Below, in pieces: positions 17,786-26,894 of a stretch of 64,000 nucleotides of DNA. Position 1 is the stretch's first letter; each line of letters starts with the position of its first letter. The notes under the pieces were generated by a model. That model did not search any database. It was not told the origin of the DNA and worked only from the letters and a program-made list of their open reading frames with translations. This DNA comes from Leucobacter triazinivorans (GTDB taxonomy: Bacteria; Actinomycetota; Actinomycetes; Actinomycetales; Microbacteriaceae): contig NZ_CP035806.1 in NCBI RefSeq assembly GCF_004208635.1, positions 1,984,001-2,048,000 of the forward strand. Reading direction: 5' to 3'. The translations under genes were made by a program, and so were the position numbers.

Positions 17786-18558
17786 ACATCACAGATTTCT
17801 CCCTGGAGCTCTTCTCCCTGGAGGGGAAGCGCGCGATCGTCACGGGAGGGAACACCGGGCTCGGGCAGGGATTTGCGCTCGCGCTCGCGAAGGCCGGCGC
17901 TGACGTCTTCGTGCCCGGCCTCTTCTCCGACGGGGGCGAGACCGCCGCGCTCGTGCGGGCGGAGGGCCGCCGCTACGAGGAGATCACGGTCGACATCACC
18001 CGGGCCGGTGCGCCCGCCGAGGCCGTCGCCGCCTGCGCCGAAGCGCTCGGCGGGGTAGACATCCTCGTGAACTCTGCGGGCATCAGCCGGATCGCCGACG
18101 TCGCCGAGTTCGATCGGGAGCAGTGGGATCCGATGGTCGCGGTGAACCTGACCGCCGCGTTCGAGATGGGCCACGAAGCGGCCAAGCGCATGATCGCGCA
18201 GGGCTCGGGCAAGATCATCAACGTCGCCTCGCTCTTCGCGTTCCTCGGCGGTCTCGGATCCCCGGCCTACGCCGCGACCAAGCACGGCATCGTCGGCTTT
18301 ACCAAGGCCTACGCCGACGAGCTGGGCCCGCACGGGATCCAGGTCAACGCGATCGCCCCCGGCTACTTCGCGACCCCCATCACCGAGCAGACCCGCACGG
18401 ACCCCGAGCGCAACCGCCGGGTGCTCGAGCACACGCCCGCCGGGAGGTGGGGGGACATCGCCGACCTGATGGGCGCGACCGTGTTCCTCGCCAGCCGGGC
18501 CTCCGACTACGTCAACGGCCACGTGCTGACCGTCGACGGCGGCTACCTCGTCCGCTGA
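17782..18558 (+). CDS. KduD-like short-chain dehydrogenase
   Basis: A 258-residue classical SDR. The start is a TTG at 17782 inside the upstream stop, with AAGGAG five bases before it. FSLEGKRAIVTGGNTGLGQG is the KduD-type N-terminus; NSAG, the catalytic Ser in NVASLFAFLG, YAATK and the PG motif of NAIAPGYFATP follow. KduD proteins oxidise 3-deoxy-hexulosonates, and related enzymes oxidise many sugar alcohols and acids, so a polyol or sugar-acid substrate is likely. Last gene before a palindrome-containing 166-bp gap. Confidence 0.85.
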   Translation: MNITDFSLELFSLEGKRAIVTGGNTGLGQGFALALAKAGADVFVPGLFSDGGETAALVRAEGRRYEEITVDITRAGAPAEAVAACAEALGGVDILVNSAGISRIADVAEFDREQWDPMVAVNLTAAFEMGHEAAKRMIAQGSGKIINVASLFAFLGGLGSPAYAATKHGIVGFTKAYADELGPHGIQVNAIAPGYFATPITEQTRTDPERNRRVLEHTPAGRWGDIADLMGATVFLASRASDYVNGHVLTVDGGYLVR

Positions 18559-18595
18559 ACGATCATGCCGAAACTGACCGTGCCGACCGCTGCTC

Positions 18596-18662
18596 GTCAT
18601 TCTGCGCGCAGTCGCAGAATCCATCATGTGGATCCTGCGACTCGTTCCTCGCGCAGGATGAC
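18596..18662. repeat. GTCAT-type palindrome (family A) inside the operon
   Basis: Left half GTCATTCTGCGCGCAGTCGC plus AGAATC, a short spacer, then GGATCCTGCGACTCG and GCGCAGGATGAC. The two halves can pair over their whole length. It occupies the gap between the SDR and FAD-oxidase genes; a normal ribosome site follows before 18725. Confidence 0.8.
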
Positions 18663-18724
18663 CGGGTAGGCATCTCGGCGCAAGATCCCACGAACCTCAA
18701 CGAAAGAACAGGATCCTCATTCCC

Positions 18725-20194
18725 ATGGTTGCATCACGATCGGACCTCAGCCGATCCGACATCGTCTCCGCACTGCACGATCTCGTCGGCGAGGCGCAGG
18801 TCGTCACCAACGCGCAGGAGCTGCGCGAGGCGAGCGTCGACCGATTCAAGAAGTACAGCGCCGTGCACGGCATCTACGACGGCCCGATCCCCGCGGCCAT
18901 CGTCACGGCGCGCTCCACCGAGGACGTGGTGAAGGTGCTGGCCTTCGCCGATGCGCACCTCGTGAACGTGGTACCCCGCACGGGTCGCACCGCGACCGAG
19001 GGCGGGCTCGAGACCATCGTCGAGGACTCCATCGTGCTCGACGGCTCGCAGATGAATGCGATCCTCAGGATCGATCCCGTCGACATGATGGCGACCGTGC
19101 AGTGCGGCGTGCCGCTGCAGGTGCTCGAGGACACGCTGCGCGCGCAGGGCCTCACCACCGGGCACTCGCCGCAGTCGAAGCCGATCGCACAGATGGGCGG
19201 CCTCGTCGCGACGCGCTCGATCGGACAGTTCTCGACCCTCTACGGCGGCATCGAGGACATGGTGGTCGGCCTCGAGGCGGTGTTCCCCGGCGGCGGCGTC
19301 AGCCGCATCAAGAACGTGCCGCGCCGCGCCGCGGGCCCCGACATCCGCCACATCGCGATCGGCAACGAGGGCGCGCTGTGCTTCATCACCGAGGTGACGG
19401 TAAAGCTCTTCGCGTTCCAGCCGGAGAACCACCGCTTCCTCGGCTACCTCGTCGATTCGCTTCCCGCCGGTGTCGACGGCCTGCGCCGGATCATCACCGA
19501 GGGCTACCGCCCCTCGGTCGCGCGCGCCTACTCCGAGGAGGATGCGGCGCAGCACTTCGCCCACTTCGCCGGCGGCAGGTCGGTCGTCGTGGTCGTCGCC
19601 GAGGGGCCGCGCGGCGTCGCGGACGCCACCGCCGAGGGCGTCGAGCGGATCTTCGCCGACATCCCGCACGAGCGCGTCGATCCCGCGCTCATCGAGGAGT
19701 GGTTCGACGGACTGAACTGGGGCCAGGACAAGATCGACGCCGAGAAGCGCACGATGCTGGAGCAGGCGCACCTCGGGTACACGACCGAGGTGTCGATCGA
19801 CTGGTCCAGCGTCGAGGAGCTCTTCGAATCGGTGATGCGCCGCGCGCGCACCGAGTTCCCGCGCGCCGCCGACCTCACCATGCTCGGCGCGCACTCCTCG
19901 CACAGCTACCAGACCGGCACCAACCTCTACTTCGTCTACGACTACAACATCGACTGCGACCCGCGCGACGAGATCACCGAGTACCACGAGCCGCTCAACG
20001 CGATCGTGGTCGAGGAGGCGCTGCGGCTCGGCGGCTCGATGGTGCACCACCACGGTATCGGCAAGTACCGCACGCCGTGGACGCTCGAGGAGCACGGCAG
20101 CGCCTACCCGATGCTCGAGGTGCTCAAGCGCGGCTTCGATCCGAACGGGATCATGAACCGGGGCACGATCTACCCCGTCGCCGCGGCGGAGTGA
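18725..20194 (+). CDS. FAD-linked oxidase, alkylglycerone-phosphate-synthase-like (VAO/PCMH family)
   Basis: A 489-residue flavoprotein. The N-terminal PCMH FAD domain has RTGRTATEGGLET near residue 80, TTGHSPQSKPIAQMGGLVAT near 140 and a TLYGGIEDMVVGLEAVFPGG segment. The C-terminal domain ends with the His-rich MVHHHGIGKYRTPW, like AGPS rather than the HGEHG of D-lactate dehydrogenases. In bacterial operons such proteins usually oxidise or rearrange hydroxyacids or sugar derivatives; AGPS activity itself would need an acyl-DHAP substrate, which the context does not suggest. It overlaps the kinase gene (GTGA). Confidence 0.8.
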   Translation: MVASRSDLSRSDIVSALHDLVGEAQVVTNAQELREASVDRFKKYSAVHGIYDGPIPAAIVTARSTEDVVKVLAFADAHLVNVVPRTGRTATEGGLETIVEDSIVLDGSQMNAILRIDPVDMMATVQCGVPLQVLEDTLRAQGLTTGHSPQSKPIAQMGGLVATRSIGQFSTLYGGIEDMVVGLEAVFPGGGVSRIKNVPRRAAGPDIRHIAIGNEGALCFITEVTVKLFAFQPENHRFLGYLVDSLPAGVDGLRRIITEGYRPSVARAYSEEDAAQHFAHFAGGRSVVVVVAEGPRGVADATAEGVERIFADIPHERVDPALIEEWFDGLNWGQDKIDAEKRTMLEQAHLGYTTEVSIDWSSVEELFESVMRRARTEFPRAADLTMLGAHSSHSYQTGTNLYFVYDYNIDCDPRDEITEYHEPLNAIVVEEALRLGGSMVHHHGIGKYRTPWTLEEHGSAYPMLEVLKRGFDPNGIMNRGTIYPVAAAE

Positions 20195-21588
20195 GCGGGG
20201 CGCGGATGGCGGCGTATGTGATCGCGGTCGACAACGGCTCGCAGAGCACGAAGGTCTCGATCTTCGACGCCGAGGGGGCCGTGCACGCGAGCGCCCGCGT
20301 GGCGCTGCGGCCGTACGACTCTCCGGCGCCCGGCCGTTGGGAGCACCCGGACGACGACCTCTGGACCTCGATCGTCGCCGCCATCCGCGAGGCGCTCGCC
20401 CGATTCGACGGCGATGCCTCCGAGATCCGGGCGCTCGGCCTCTGCACGATCCGGTTCTGCCGCGCCGTGCTGCGCGCCGACGGCAGTCTCGCCCAGCCCG
20501 TGATGAGCTGGATGGACGAGCGGGTGTCGCGGGCCTACGAGGCCGAGGCTCCCGAGGCGCGCTACGTCACGACCTCCTCGGGGTACATCGCGCACCGCCT
20601 CACCGGCCGCTTCCGTGACACGGCGGGCAACTATCAGGGCGTATGGCCGATTGATCCCGAGCGCTGGGACTGGAGCGAGGATCCCGGTGCGTACGTGCGC
20701 ACGGGTATGCGCCGCGAGCAGCTCTTCGAACTGGTGGAGCCGGGTGCCGTGCTCGGCGGGGTGACCTCCGCTGCGGCCGCCGAGACGGGGCTGCCGCAGG
20801 GGCTGCCGGTGATCGCGACCTCCAACGACAAGGCCGTGGAGGCGCTGGGCGCCGGCTTGAGGTCGGACCGCGAGGCGCTGCTGTCGCTCGGCACCTACGT
20901 CTCGGTGATGATGACGGGCACGAGGCAGCAGACGTCGCCGGAGCACGCGTACTGGGTCAACTTCGGGGCCGATCCAGAGCACTACCTCCTCGAGAGCGCC
21001 GGGGTGCGTCGCGGCATGTGGACGGTGAGCTGGTTCCGCGATCTGGTGTCGGGGATGACGGAGGACGAGCTCGGACGCGGCGCGGAATCGGTGCCGCCGG
21101 GCGCCGATGGACTGGTGGTTTCGCTCGATTGGCTCGCACCCGACGACGAGCCGCATCGCCGAGGAGCGATCGTCGGCTTCAACGGTACCCAGGGTCGTTT
21201 CCACGTGTATCGCGCGATCCTCGAGGCGCTCGCCATCACGATGGCCGACAACTGCGAGCGGATGGCCGAGGAGCTGGAGCGCCGGCTCGAGGGGGTCGTG
21301 GTGACGGGCGGCGGCGCCGCTTCCGAGCTGATGCTCTCGGTGCTCGCCGCCGTGTTCGGCGTGCCCGTACGTCGTCCCGAGTTCACGGATGCGGCCGGGG
21401 TCGGGGCGGCGATCGCGGCCGCCGTCGCCGTTGGAATGCACGCCGACTGGGACCGGGCGGTCGCCGCGATGGTGCGCCCGGGGGAGAAGGTGGAGCCGGA
21501 TCCCGCGCTCGTCGACGCCTATCTCGACGTGCGCGAGCGCTACGCGCGCGTGGTGCCTCGCGTTCGTGCGCTCTTCGCGGAGGGCTGA
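20191..21588 (+). CDS. FGGY-family carbohydrate kinase
   Basis: A 465-residue sugar kinase of the xylulokinase/glycerol-kinase superfamily. IAVDNGSQSTKVSIFD gives the first phosphate loop, MSWMDERV the substrate loop, and VVVTGGGAASELM the adenosine motif. It would phosphorylate a ketose or polyol made by the SDR or FAD oxidase. The GTG at 20191 overlaps the preceding stop; an ATG at 20206 is an equally credible start and would remove five residues. Last gene of the operon; a hairpin terminator follows. Confidence 0.85.
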   Translation: MSGARMAAYVIAVDNGSQSTKVSIFDAEGAVHASARVALRPYDSPAPGRWEHPDDDLWTSIVAAIREALARFDGDASEIRALGLCTIRFCRAVLRADGSLAQPVMSWMDERVSRAYEAEAPEARYVTTSSGYIAHRLTGRFRDTAGNYQGVWPIDPERWDWSEDPGAYVRTGMRREQLFELVEPGAVLGGVTSAAAAETGLPQGLPVIATSNDKAVEALGAGLRSDREALLSLGTYVSVMMTGTRQQTSPEHAYWVNFGADPEHYLLESAGVRRGMWTVSWFRDLVSGMTEDELGRGAESVPPGADGLVVSLDWLAPDDEPHRRGAIVGFNGTQGRFHVYRAILEALAITMADNCERMAEELERRLEGVVVTGGGAASELMLSVLAAVFGVPVRRPEFTDAAGVGAAIAAAVAVGMHADWDRAVAAMVRPGEKVEPDPALVDAYLDVRERYARVVPRVRALFAEG

Positions 21589-21597
21589 CACGGGAAA

Positions 21598-21625
21598 GGC
21601 CCGCCCCGGCGAACCGGAGCGGGCC
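21598..21625 (+). terminator. hairpin terminator after the FGGY kinase
   Basis: GGCCCGC pairs with GCGGGCC, with an inner CCGG/CCGG pairing around a CGAA loop, ten bases after the kinase stop. It lies between convergent genes and could end transcription from both sides. There is no U-tract. Confidence 0.7.
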
Positions 21626-21651
21626 GCTCTCGCGCGCTGCGAAACGAGGGG

Positions 21652-22305
21652 TCAGGCCCCCGCTGCGCCGGCCTTGAGCTTGTCGTGCGTGTTGAGCGCG
21701 CGGAAGGCGAGCGCCGCAAGCGCGCCGCCGACGAGCGGGGCGAGGAAGTAGAGCCAGAGGTTCGACCAGGCGAAGTCGCCGTGCACGGCCAGGCCGAGCG
21801 CCACCGCCGGATTGAAGCCGCCGCCCGAGATCGGGCCGACCGTGAACGCCCCGACAACGACGACCGATCCGATCGCGAGTCCGTAGAACGAGTTGCCCTC
21901 GGTGTCCTTCGACGTCGCGACGTTGAGCACGACGTAGACGAGGATGAAGGTGAAGAGCGCCTCGACGAGGAAGGACGGGCCGGCTTCGATCGCCACCGCC
22001 GCGTCGGGCGCCGCGAAGATGAGGCCCGCGACGAGTGCGCCGAGTGCGCCGCCGACGAGCTGGGCGATGACGTAGGCGACGAAGTCGCCGGCGCTCAGGG
22101 CACCGCGCATCCATGCGCCGAGCGAGACGGCCGGGTTGAGGTGTGCGCCGGAGAGGTGCCCGGTCGCGTAGATCAGCACCATCAGGGCGAAGCCGATGGC
22201 GAGGGGCGCGAAATCGCCGGCGTTGTTGATCGCTGCGACGATGGCGAAGACGAACAGGAATGTCGCAAGGGCCTCGGCGACCGCATTCCGCACGGTACCA
22301 GTCAT
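21652..22305 (-). CDS. aquaporin (MIP family channel)
   Basis: A 217-residue six-helix channel with both pore motifs, SGAHLNPAVSLG near residue 55 and GGFNPAVALG near 170. The second NPA box lacks the Asp that follows it in glycerol facilitators (NPARD), which favours a water channel. It faces the catabolic operon tail to tail, so co-transcription is unlikely. The N-terminus is short and cytoplasmic. Confidence 0.85.
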   Translation of the reverse strand: MTGTVRNAVAEALATFLFVFAIVAAINNAGDFAPLAIGFALMVLIYATGHLSGAHLNPAVSLGAWMRGALSAGDFVAYVIAQLVGGALGALVAGLIFAAPDAAVAIEAGPSFLVEALFTFILVYVVLNVATSKDTEGNSFYGLAIGSVVVVGAFTVGPISGGGFNPAVALGLAVHGDFAWSNLWLYFLAPLVGGALAALAFRALNTHDKLKAGAAGA

Positions 22306-22336
22306 GTCGACTCTCTTTCTTGGAGCATCGGAACTT

Positions 22337-22362
22337 CTTTGATGGTGTCCATTATGTCAAAG
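22337..22362. promoter_or_regulatory. dyad upstream of the aquaporin
   Basis: CTTTGA at 22337 and TCAAAG at 22357 flank 14 bases containing ATGGTGTCCAT, itself a small palindrome. On the minus strand the right arm continues as TTGACA, a possible -35 box for the aquaporin gene, whose ATG is about 50 bases downstream. The binding protein is unknown. Confidence 0.4.
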
Positions 22363-22456
22363 CGGTGGATCGGAGCCAGGAGGGATATGCGGTGCGGCCC
22401 CGACGCCCGCTTCGGCGGGCGGGGCTCGGATTCGGCGTCGCGCGCACCTCCGCGCC

Positions 22457-23506
22457 TCACGCCGCCGGGTGCGCGCCTCCCTCGCCGGTGGTGTGCCCCT
22501 CCGGCTCGATCTGCAGGGTGACGTGCTCCGTGTCGAAGTGCTCGTGCAGGCAGGCGCGCAGCTCGTCGAGGATCGCGTGGTAGTCGTGTTCGCTCCACAC
22601 AGCGTCGGTCACAGTGACGTGCGCGGAGAACGCGGGAACGCCCGACGTGATGGTCCAGGCGTGCACATCGTGCACCTCGATGACACCGGGCACGGCGAGC
22701 ATGTGGCGCTGCGCCGCATCGACGTCGACGTGCTTGGGCGAGGCCTCGAGCAGTACGTCGACCACGTCGCGCAGCAGACTGACGGCGCGGGGGAAGATGA
22801 GCAGGGCTATGAGGATCGAGGCGATCTGATCCACCGCGTTCCATCCGGTGAACAGGATGATGACTCCCGCGAGGATGACTGCGCCGGAGCCGAGCAGATC
22901 GCCGAGCACCTCGAGGTATGCGCCGCGCACGTTGAGGCTCTCCTTCTGGCCCGCCCGCAGGATGAGCAGCGAGACGAGGTTGGCCGCGGCGCCGATGACG
23001 GCCGCGATGAGCATGGGCCCCGAGTGCACCTCGACCTCGGTGCCGAACCGTGAGATCGCCTGCACGAGGATCACGACGGCGATGACCCCGAGCACGATGC
23101 CGTTGACCAGCGCGGCGAGCACCTCCACGCGCAGATAGCCGTACGTGCGCTTCGAGGTGGCGGGGAGCCCGGCGATGAGGCTCGCGATGAGCGCGATGGC
23201 CACCCCGGTCGCGTCGGTGAGCATGTGCCCGGCATCGGCGAGCAGCGACAGCGAGTTCGAGATGAGCGCGCCGATCACCTGCACCACGAACACGAGGAGG
23301 GTGATCGAGAGCACGAGGATCAGGCGCGTGCGGTGCTTGCCGGTCGCGGTGCCGGCCCCCTGCAGGCCGTGGTCGTGCGAGTGCCCGTGCCCGGCTGCCC
23401 GGGCGCCTGCGCCGGAACCGGCGCCCGGTCGCTCGGGGTGCCCCGCACTGAATTCGGCGTCGCAGGATTCGGCCGGCCCGGGCTCCTCGCTCATGCGGCC
23501 GACCAT
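22457..23506 (-). CDS. cation diffusion facilitator (CDF) metal exporter
   Basis: A 349-residue transporter likely exporting Zn, Co or Cd by proton exchange. The His-rich lead GHGHSHDHG (about residues 45-55) precedes six membrane helices; SLLADAGHMLTDATGV and GDLLGSGAV carry the conserved Asp/His metal ligands of helices 2 and 5, and the C-terminal cytoplasmic domain includes HDVHAWTITSG. The ATG at 23506 follows GGAAGG and sits one base after the copA stop; an ATG four codons later is also possible. It closes the copper operon, so its metal could be copper-linked. Confidence 0.88.
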   Translation of the reverse strand: MVGRMSEEPGPAESCDAEFSAGHPERPGAGSGAGARAAGHGHSHDHGLQGAGTATGKHRTRLILVLSITLLVFVVQVIGALISNSLSLLADAGHMLTDATGVAIALIASLIAGLPATSKRTYGYLRVEVLAALVNGIVLGVIAVVILVQAISRFGTEVEVHSGPMLIAAVIGAAANLVSLLILRAGQKESLNVRGAYLEVLGDLLGSGAVILAGVIILFTGWNAVDQIASILIALLIFPRAVSLLRDVVDVLLEASPKHVDVDAAQRHMLAVPGVIEVHDVHAWTITSGVPAFSAHVTVTDAVWSEHDYHAILDELRACLHEHFDTEHVTLQIEPEGHTTGEGGAHPAA

Positions 23507-23507
23507 A

Positions 23508-25823
23508 TCAATCCTTCCGCGCGTCCGGAGCGACCGAGCCGCTGAACCGCCTGAGTCGGAGGCTGTTGCCGACGACGAAGACGCTCGAGAACGCCATCGC
23601 CGCACCGGCGAGCATGGGGTTGAGCAGGCCGAGCGCCGCGAGCGGGATCGCCGAGACGTTGTAGGCGAAGGCCCAGAACAGGTTGCCCTTGATGGTGCCG
23701 AGCGTGCGGCGCGAGAGCCGGATCGCGTCGGCGGCGCTGCGGAGGTCGCCGCGCACCAGGGTGATGTCGGAGGCCTCGATGGCGGCGTCGGTGCCCGTGC
23801 CCATCGCGAGGCCCAGGTCGGCCTGCGCGAGCGCGGCGGCGTCGTTCACGCCGTCGCCGGCCATGGCGACCACCCGGCCCTCGCCCTGCAACTTCGAGAT
23901 CACGTCGGCCTTGTCGCCGGGCAGCACCTCGGCGATGACCTGCTCGATGCCGACCTCGGCGGCGATCTGCCGGGCCACGGTGTCGTTGTCGCCGGTGAGC
24001 AGGATCGGGGTGAGTCCGAGCTCGCGGAACTGGCCGATCGCCTCGGCGCTCGTGGGCTTGACCCGGTCGGCGACCACGAGCACGCCGCGGATCCGCCCGT
24101 CCCACGCCACGAGCACCGCGGTGCGGCCGTGCCCCTCGGCCTCCGCCTGCGCGGCCGCGATCGCGGGGTCGAGCTCGATCGACCACTCCTCGAGCAGTGA
24201 GCGGCGGCCCACCAGCACGGCGTGCCCGTCGACGACTCCCGAGACGCCCTTGCCCTCCGTGTTGCGGAAGTCCTCCACGTCGGGCAGGTCGATGTCGAGC
24301 TCCTCCGAGGCGCCCTTCGCGATCGCCTGGGCGATCGGGTGCTCCGAGGCGTCCTCGAGCGCGCCGGCGAGACGCAGCAGATCGGAGCGCTCGGTGCCCT
24401 GTGCCGGGATCGCGTCGATCAGGGTCATCTTGCCCGTGGTGACGGTGCCGGTCTTGTCGAGCACGATCGTGTCGACGCGGCGGGTCGATTCGAGAATCTC
24501 GGGCCCCTTGATCAGGATCCCGAGCTGCGCGCCGCGGCCGGTGCCCACGAGCAGCGCGGTCGGCGTCGCGAGCCCGAGCGCGCAGGGGCAGGCGATGATG
24601 AGCACCGCCACCGCGGCGGTGAATGCGGAGGCGGCGGGGAAGCCCGCGCCGAGCCAGGCGCCCAGCGCCAGCACCGCGATGTCGATGGCGATCGGCACGA
24701 AGACGCCCGACACCCGGTCGGCGAGGCGCTGCACCTCGGCCTTGCCCGACTGCGCGTCCTCGACCAGCTTCGCCATCTGCGCGAGCTGGGTGTCGCCGCC
24801 CACGCGGGTGGCGCGCACGACGATGCGGCCGCTCGCGTTGACGGTCGCGCCCGTGACGGCGTCGCCGGGACCGGCCTCCACGGGCACGGACTCGCCCGTG
24901 AGCATGGAGGCGTCGATGGCCGCGAGACCCGAGACGATCACGCCGTCGGTGGCGATCTTCTCGCCCGGACGCACGATGAACTCGTCGCCCACCGAGAGCT
25001 GCTCGACGGGGATGCGCACCTCGGCGCCGTCGCGCATCACGGCCACGTCCTTGGCGCCCAGCTCGAGCAGGGCGCGCAGGGCGGCGCCGGCCTGACGCTT
25101 CGAGCGCTTCTCGAAGTAGCGCCCTGCGAGGATGAACATGGTCACGCCGGCGGCGACCTCGAGGTAGATGTTGCCCGCGCCGTCGGTGGGGCTCACGGAC
25201 AGCTCGAACGGGTGGGTCATGCCGGTGACGCCCGCGGTGCCGAAGAACAGCGCGTAGAGCGACCAGAGGAAGGCCGCGCCGGTGCCCACGGATACGAGCG
25301 TGTCCATCGTCGCGGCGCCGTGCTTGAGGTTCATCCACGCCGCGCGGTGGAACGGCCACGCCGCCCACACGATGACGGGGGAGGCGAGCGCGAGCGATGC
25401 CCACTGCCAGTAGTCGAACTGCAGCGCCGGGATCATCGCCATGAGGATCACTGGCACCGACAGCACGATCGAGCCGATGAGGCGCTGGCGCAGCGCGACG
25501 AGCTCGTGGTCGGGGGCTTCTTCGTCGTCCCCGTCGGACCCGGATCCCGCACCCGGCTGCACGGGGGGCTTGGGCAGAGCCGCGGTGTACCCGGTCTTCT
25601 CGACCTCGGCGATGAGCAGGCCGGGATCGAAGTCGAGCGGCGCGCGCACCTTCGCCTTCTCGGTCGCGTAGTTGACCGTGGCCTCGACGCCGTCGATGCG
25701 GTTCAGCTTCTTCTCGATGCGCATCGCGCACGAGGCGCAGGTCATTCCGCCGATCTCGAGCTCGTAGCTGCGCTCTGCTGCGTCGCTGCCTGCGGGTTCG
25801 CTCACGGTCTGTGATGTCGACAT
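23508..25823 (-). CDS. copA: copper-translocating P1B-type ATPase
   Basis: A 771-residue Cu(I) export pump. One N-terminal heavy-metal domain (GMTCASC, Cys29 and Cys32), eight predicted helices with the transport motif CPC ([14 protein letters not shown], near residue 411), the phosphorylated Asp in DKTGT near 455, HP in SEHPIAQAI, and [10 protein letters not shown] near 654. It receives copper from CopZ encoded upstream in the same operon and exports it across the membrane. The gap to the secreted copper protein upstream is 56 bp. Confidence 0.95.
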   Translation of the reverse strand: MSTSQTVSEPAGSDAAERSYELEIGGMTCASCAMRIEKKLNRIDGVEATVNYATEKAKVRAPLDFDPGLLIAEVEKTGYTAALPKPPVQPGAGSGSDGDDEEAPDHELVALRQRLIGSIVLSVPVILMAMIPALQFDYWQWASLALASPVIVWAAWPFHRAAWMNLKHGAATMDTLVSVGTGAAFLWSLYALFFGTAGVTGMTHPFELSVSPTDGAGNIYLEVAAGVTMFILAGRYFEKRSKRQAGAALRALLELGAKDVAVMRDGAEVRIPVEQLSVGDEFIVRPGEKIATDGVIVSGLAAIDASMLTGESVPVEAGPGDAVTGATVNASGRIVVRATRVGGDTQLAQMAKLVEDAQSGKAEVQRLADRVSGVFVPIAIDIAVLALGAWLGAGFPAASAFTAAVAVLIIACPCALGLATPTALLVGTGRGAQLGILIKGPEILESTRRVDTIVLDKTGTVTTGKMTLIDAIPAQGTERSDLLRLAGALEDASEHPIAQAIAKGASEELDIDLPDVEDFRNTEGKGVSGVVDGHAVLVGRRSLLEEWSIELDPAIAAAQAEAEGHGRTAVLVAWDGRIRGVLVVADRVKPTSAEAIGQFRELGLTPILLTGDNDTVARQIAAEVGIEQVIAEVLPGDKADVISKLQGEGRVVAMAGDGVNDAAALAQADLGLAMGTGTDAAIEASDITLVRGDLRSAADAIRLSRRTLGTIKGNLFWAFAYNVSAIPLAALGLLNPMLAGAAMAFSSVFVVGNSLRLRRFSGSVAPDARKD

Positions 25824-25879
25824 GATCGGTGTCCTTCGCTGAAGCGGATGGGTGATGCTGAGGGCTCGGTGAGAGCGGC

Positions 25880-26407
25880 TCAGTGCGAGTCGTCGTGGTC
25901 GGCGCCTTCGGGGGCCTCGCCCTCGGCGGTCGTGAGTGCGAAGGCGGCGGTGTGCACCTCGTCGCCGACCTGGAAGTCGAAGGAGAGCAGGTAGCGGCCC
26001 GCCGTCGGCGCCTCGGTCGCGAAGTCGACGGTCGGTCCCGACATGTCGCCGGCCTCGGGCTCGTCGCCCTCCGGGTGCACGCGCAGGTAGGCGAGGTCGC
26101 CTTCGCGGAGGGCGACGAGATGGCCGAAGGCGCCCGGGTAGGGCTGCATCTCGGTCACGGGCTCGCCGTCGCGGGTCACCTCGAGCGAGAGGGTCGAGCT
26201 GCCGCCGACGACGAGGTCGCCGGTGAGCTCGACGTCGAAGCCGCCAGCCTGCGCGGTGCGCACGTCGTCGTGCCCGCCGGCCGCGGTCGCGGCGATGCGG
26301 GCTTCGACGGCAGAGGAGGGCACGACCGCTCCGGCGACGGCGAACGCGGCGCCGAACAGCACGACGAGGCCGAGGCCGTAGATGCCGAGGCGGGCAGGGG
26401 TGTTCAT
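25880..26407 (-). CDS. exported copper-cluster protein of unknown function
   Basis: A 175-residue protein with an N-terminal helix (about residues 8-28) serving as signal or anchor and an extracellular beta-rich domain. [23 protein letters not shown], then [22 protein letters not shown] and VHTAAFAL, is a conserved pattern I associate with copZ-copA clusters of actinobacteria, reminiscent of the YtkA/CopC-like beta sandwich. The His and Met residues and the His-containing tail (ADHDDSH) could bind copper. The function is not established; a periplasmic or surface copper-binding role is inferred from context. Confidence 0.7.
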   Translation of the reverse strand: MNTPARLGIYGLGLVVLFGAAFAVAGAVVPSSAVEARIAATAAGGHDDVRTAQAGGFDVELTGDLVVGGSSTLSLEVTRDGEPVTEMQPYPGAFGHLVALREGDLAYLRVHPEGDEPEAGDMSGPTVDFATEAPTAGRYLLSFDFQVGDEVHTAAFALTTAEGEAPEGADHDDSH

Positions 26408-26477
26408 GGTGGGCGTTCTCTTTCTGCTGCGCTGCGGTCGGTCTGTGCCGGTGCGGAGACCCGGCGGGGAACGCGGG

Positions 26478-26693
26478 TCAGGCGCGGGCCGCCGCGTATC
26501 CCGCCTCGTCGACGGCGGCGAGCACGGCGGCATCGTCGACGGGGGCCTCAGCGGCGGTGCTCACCGAGAGGCGCCCGGTGCTCGCACTGACGGCGATCCC
26601 GATGACGCCGGGGATCTGCTCGACCTCGGCGCGGATCGCGACCTCGCAGTGCCCGCAGCTCATTCCGGTGACCTGGTATTCGGTGGTGGACAT
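26478..26693 (-). CDS. copZ: copper chaperone CopZ (heavy-metal-associated domain)
   Basis: A 71-residue HMA-fold protein with GMSCGHC (Cys13, Cys16) that carries Cu(I) in the cytoplasm to CopA. It is the first gene of the copper operon, 61 bp downstream of a CsoR-like operator. The sequence VEQIPGVIGIAVS matches the usual second helix and strand. Confidence 0.92.
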   Translation of the reverse strand: MSTTEYQVTGMSCGHCEVAIRAEVEQIPGVIGIAVSASTGRLSVSTAAEAPVDDAAVLAAVDEAGYAAARA

Positions 26694-26754
26694 GTGCACT
26701 CCTTCCGGATCGGCGGACGGCTGGGTCCGCGAAGATGCTGGCACTCGGAAGTGT

Positions 26755-26771
26755 ATACCCCAGGGGGGTAT
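26755..26771 (-). promoter_or_regulatory. CsoR-like copper operator
   Basis: On the minus strand the sequence ATACCCCCCTGGGGTAT is a near-perfect G-tract dyad of the kind bound by CsoR (ATACCC-GGGTAT). It lies about 60 bases before the copZ ATG, as expected for copper-derepressed control of copZ-copA. No csoR gene is in the window. Confidence 0.8.
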
Positions 26772-26894
26772 CTCGCAACGCTGAGTTCATCCTGATCGCG
26801 TGCGGAGGCAGCGGCGGGTCGCGACCTCGAGGCGCCGCGCGTCCGGGAAGTGCAGGATGCCGTCGAGCGGGCATACTCCCGATACGCTCGACGT

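Noticed and set aside
23491..25731. A 746-codon minus-strand frame over copA
   Set aside because: It overlaps copA in another frame on the same strand and encodes low-complexity Arg/His/Gly sequence without motifs.
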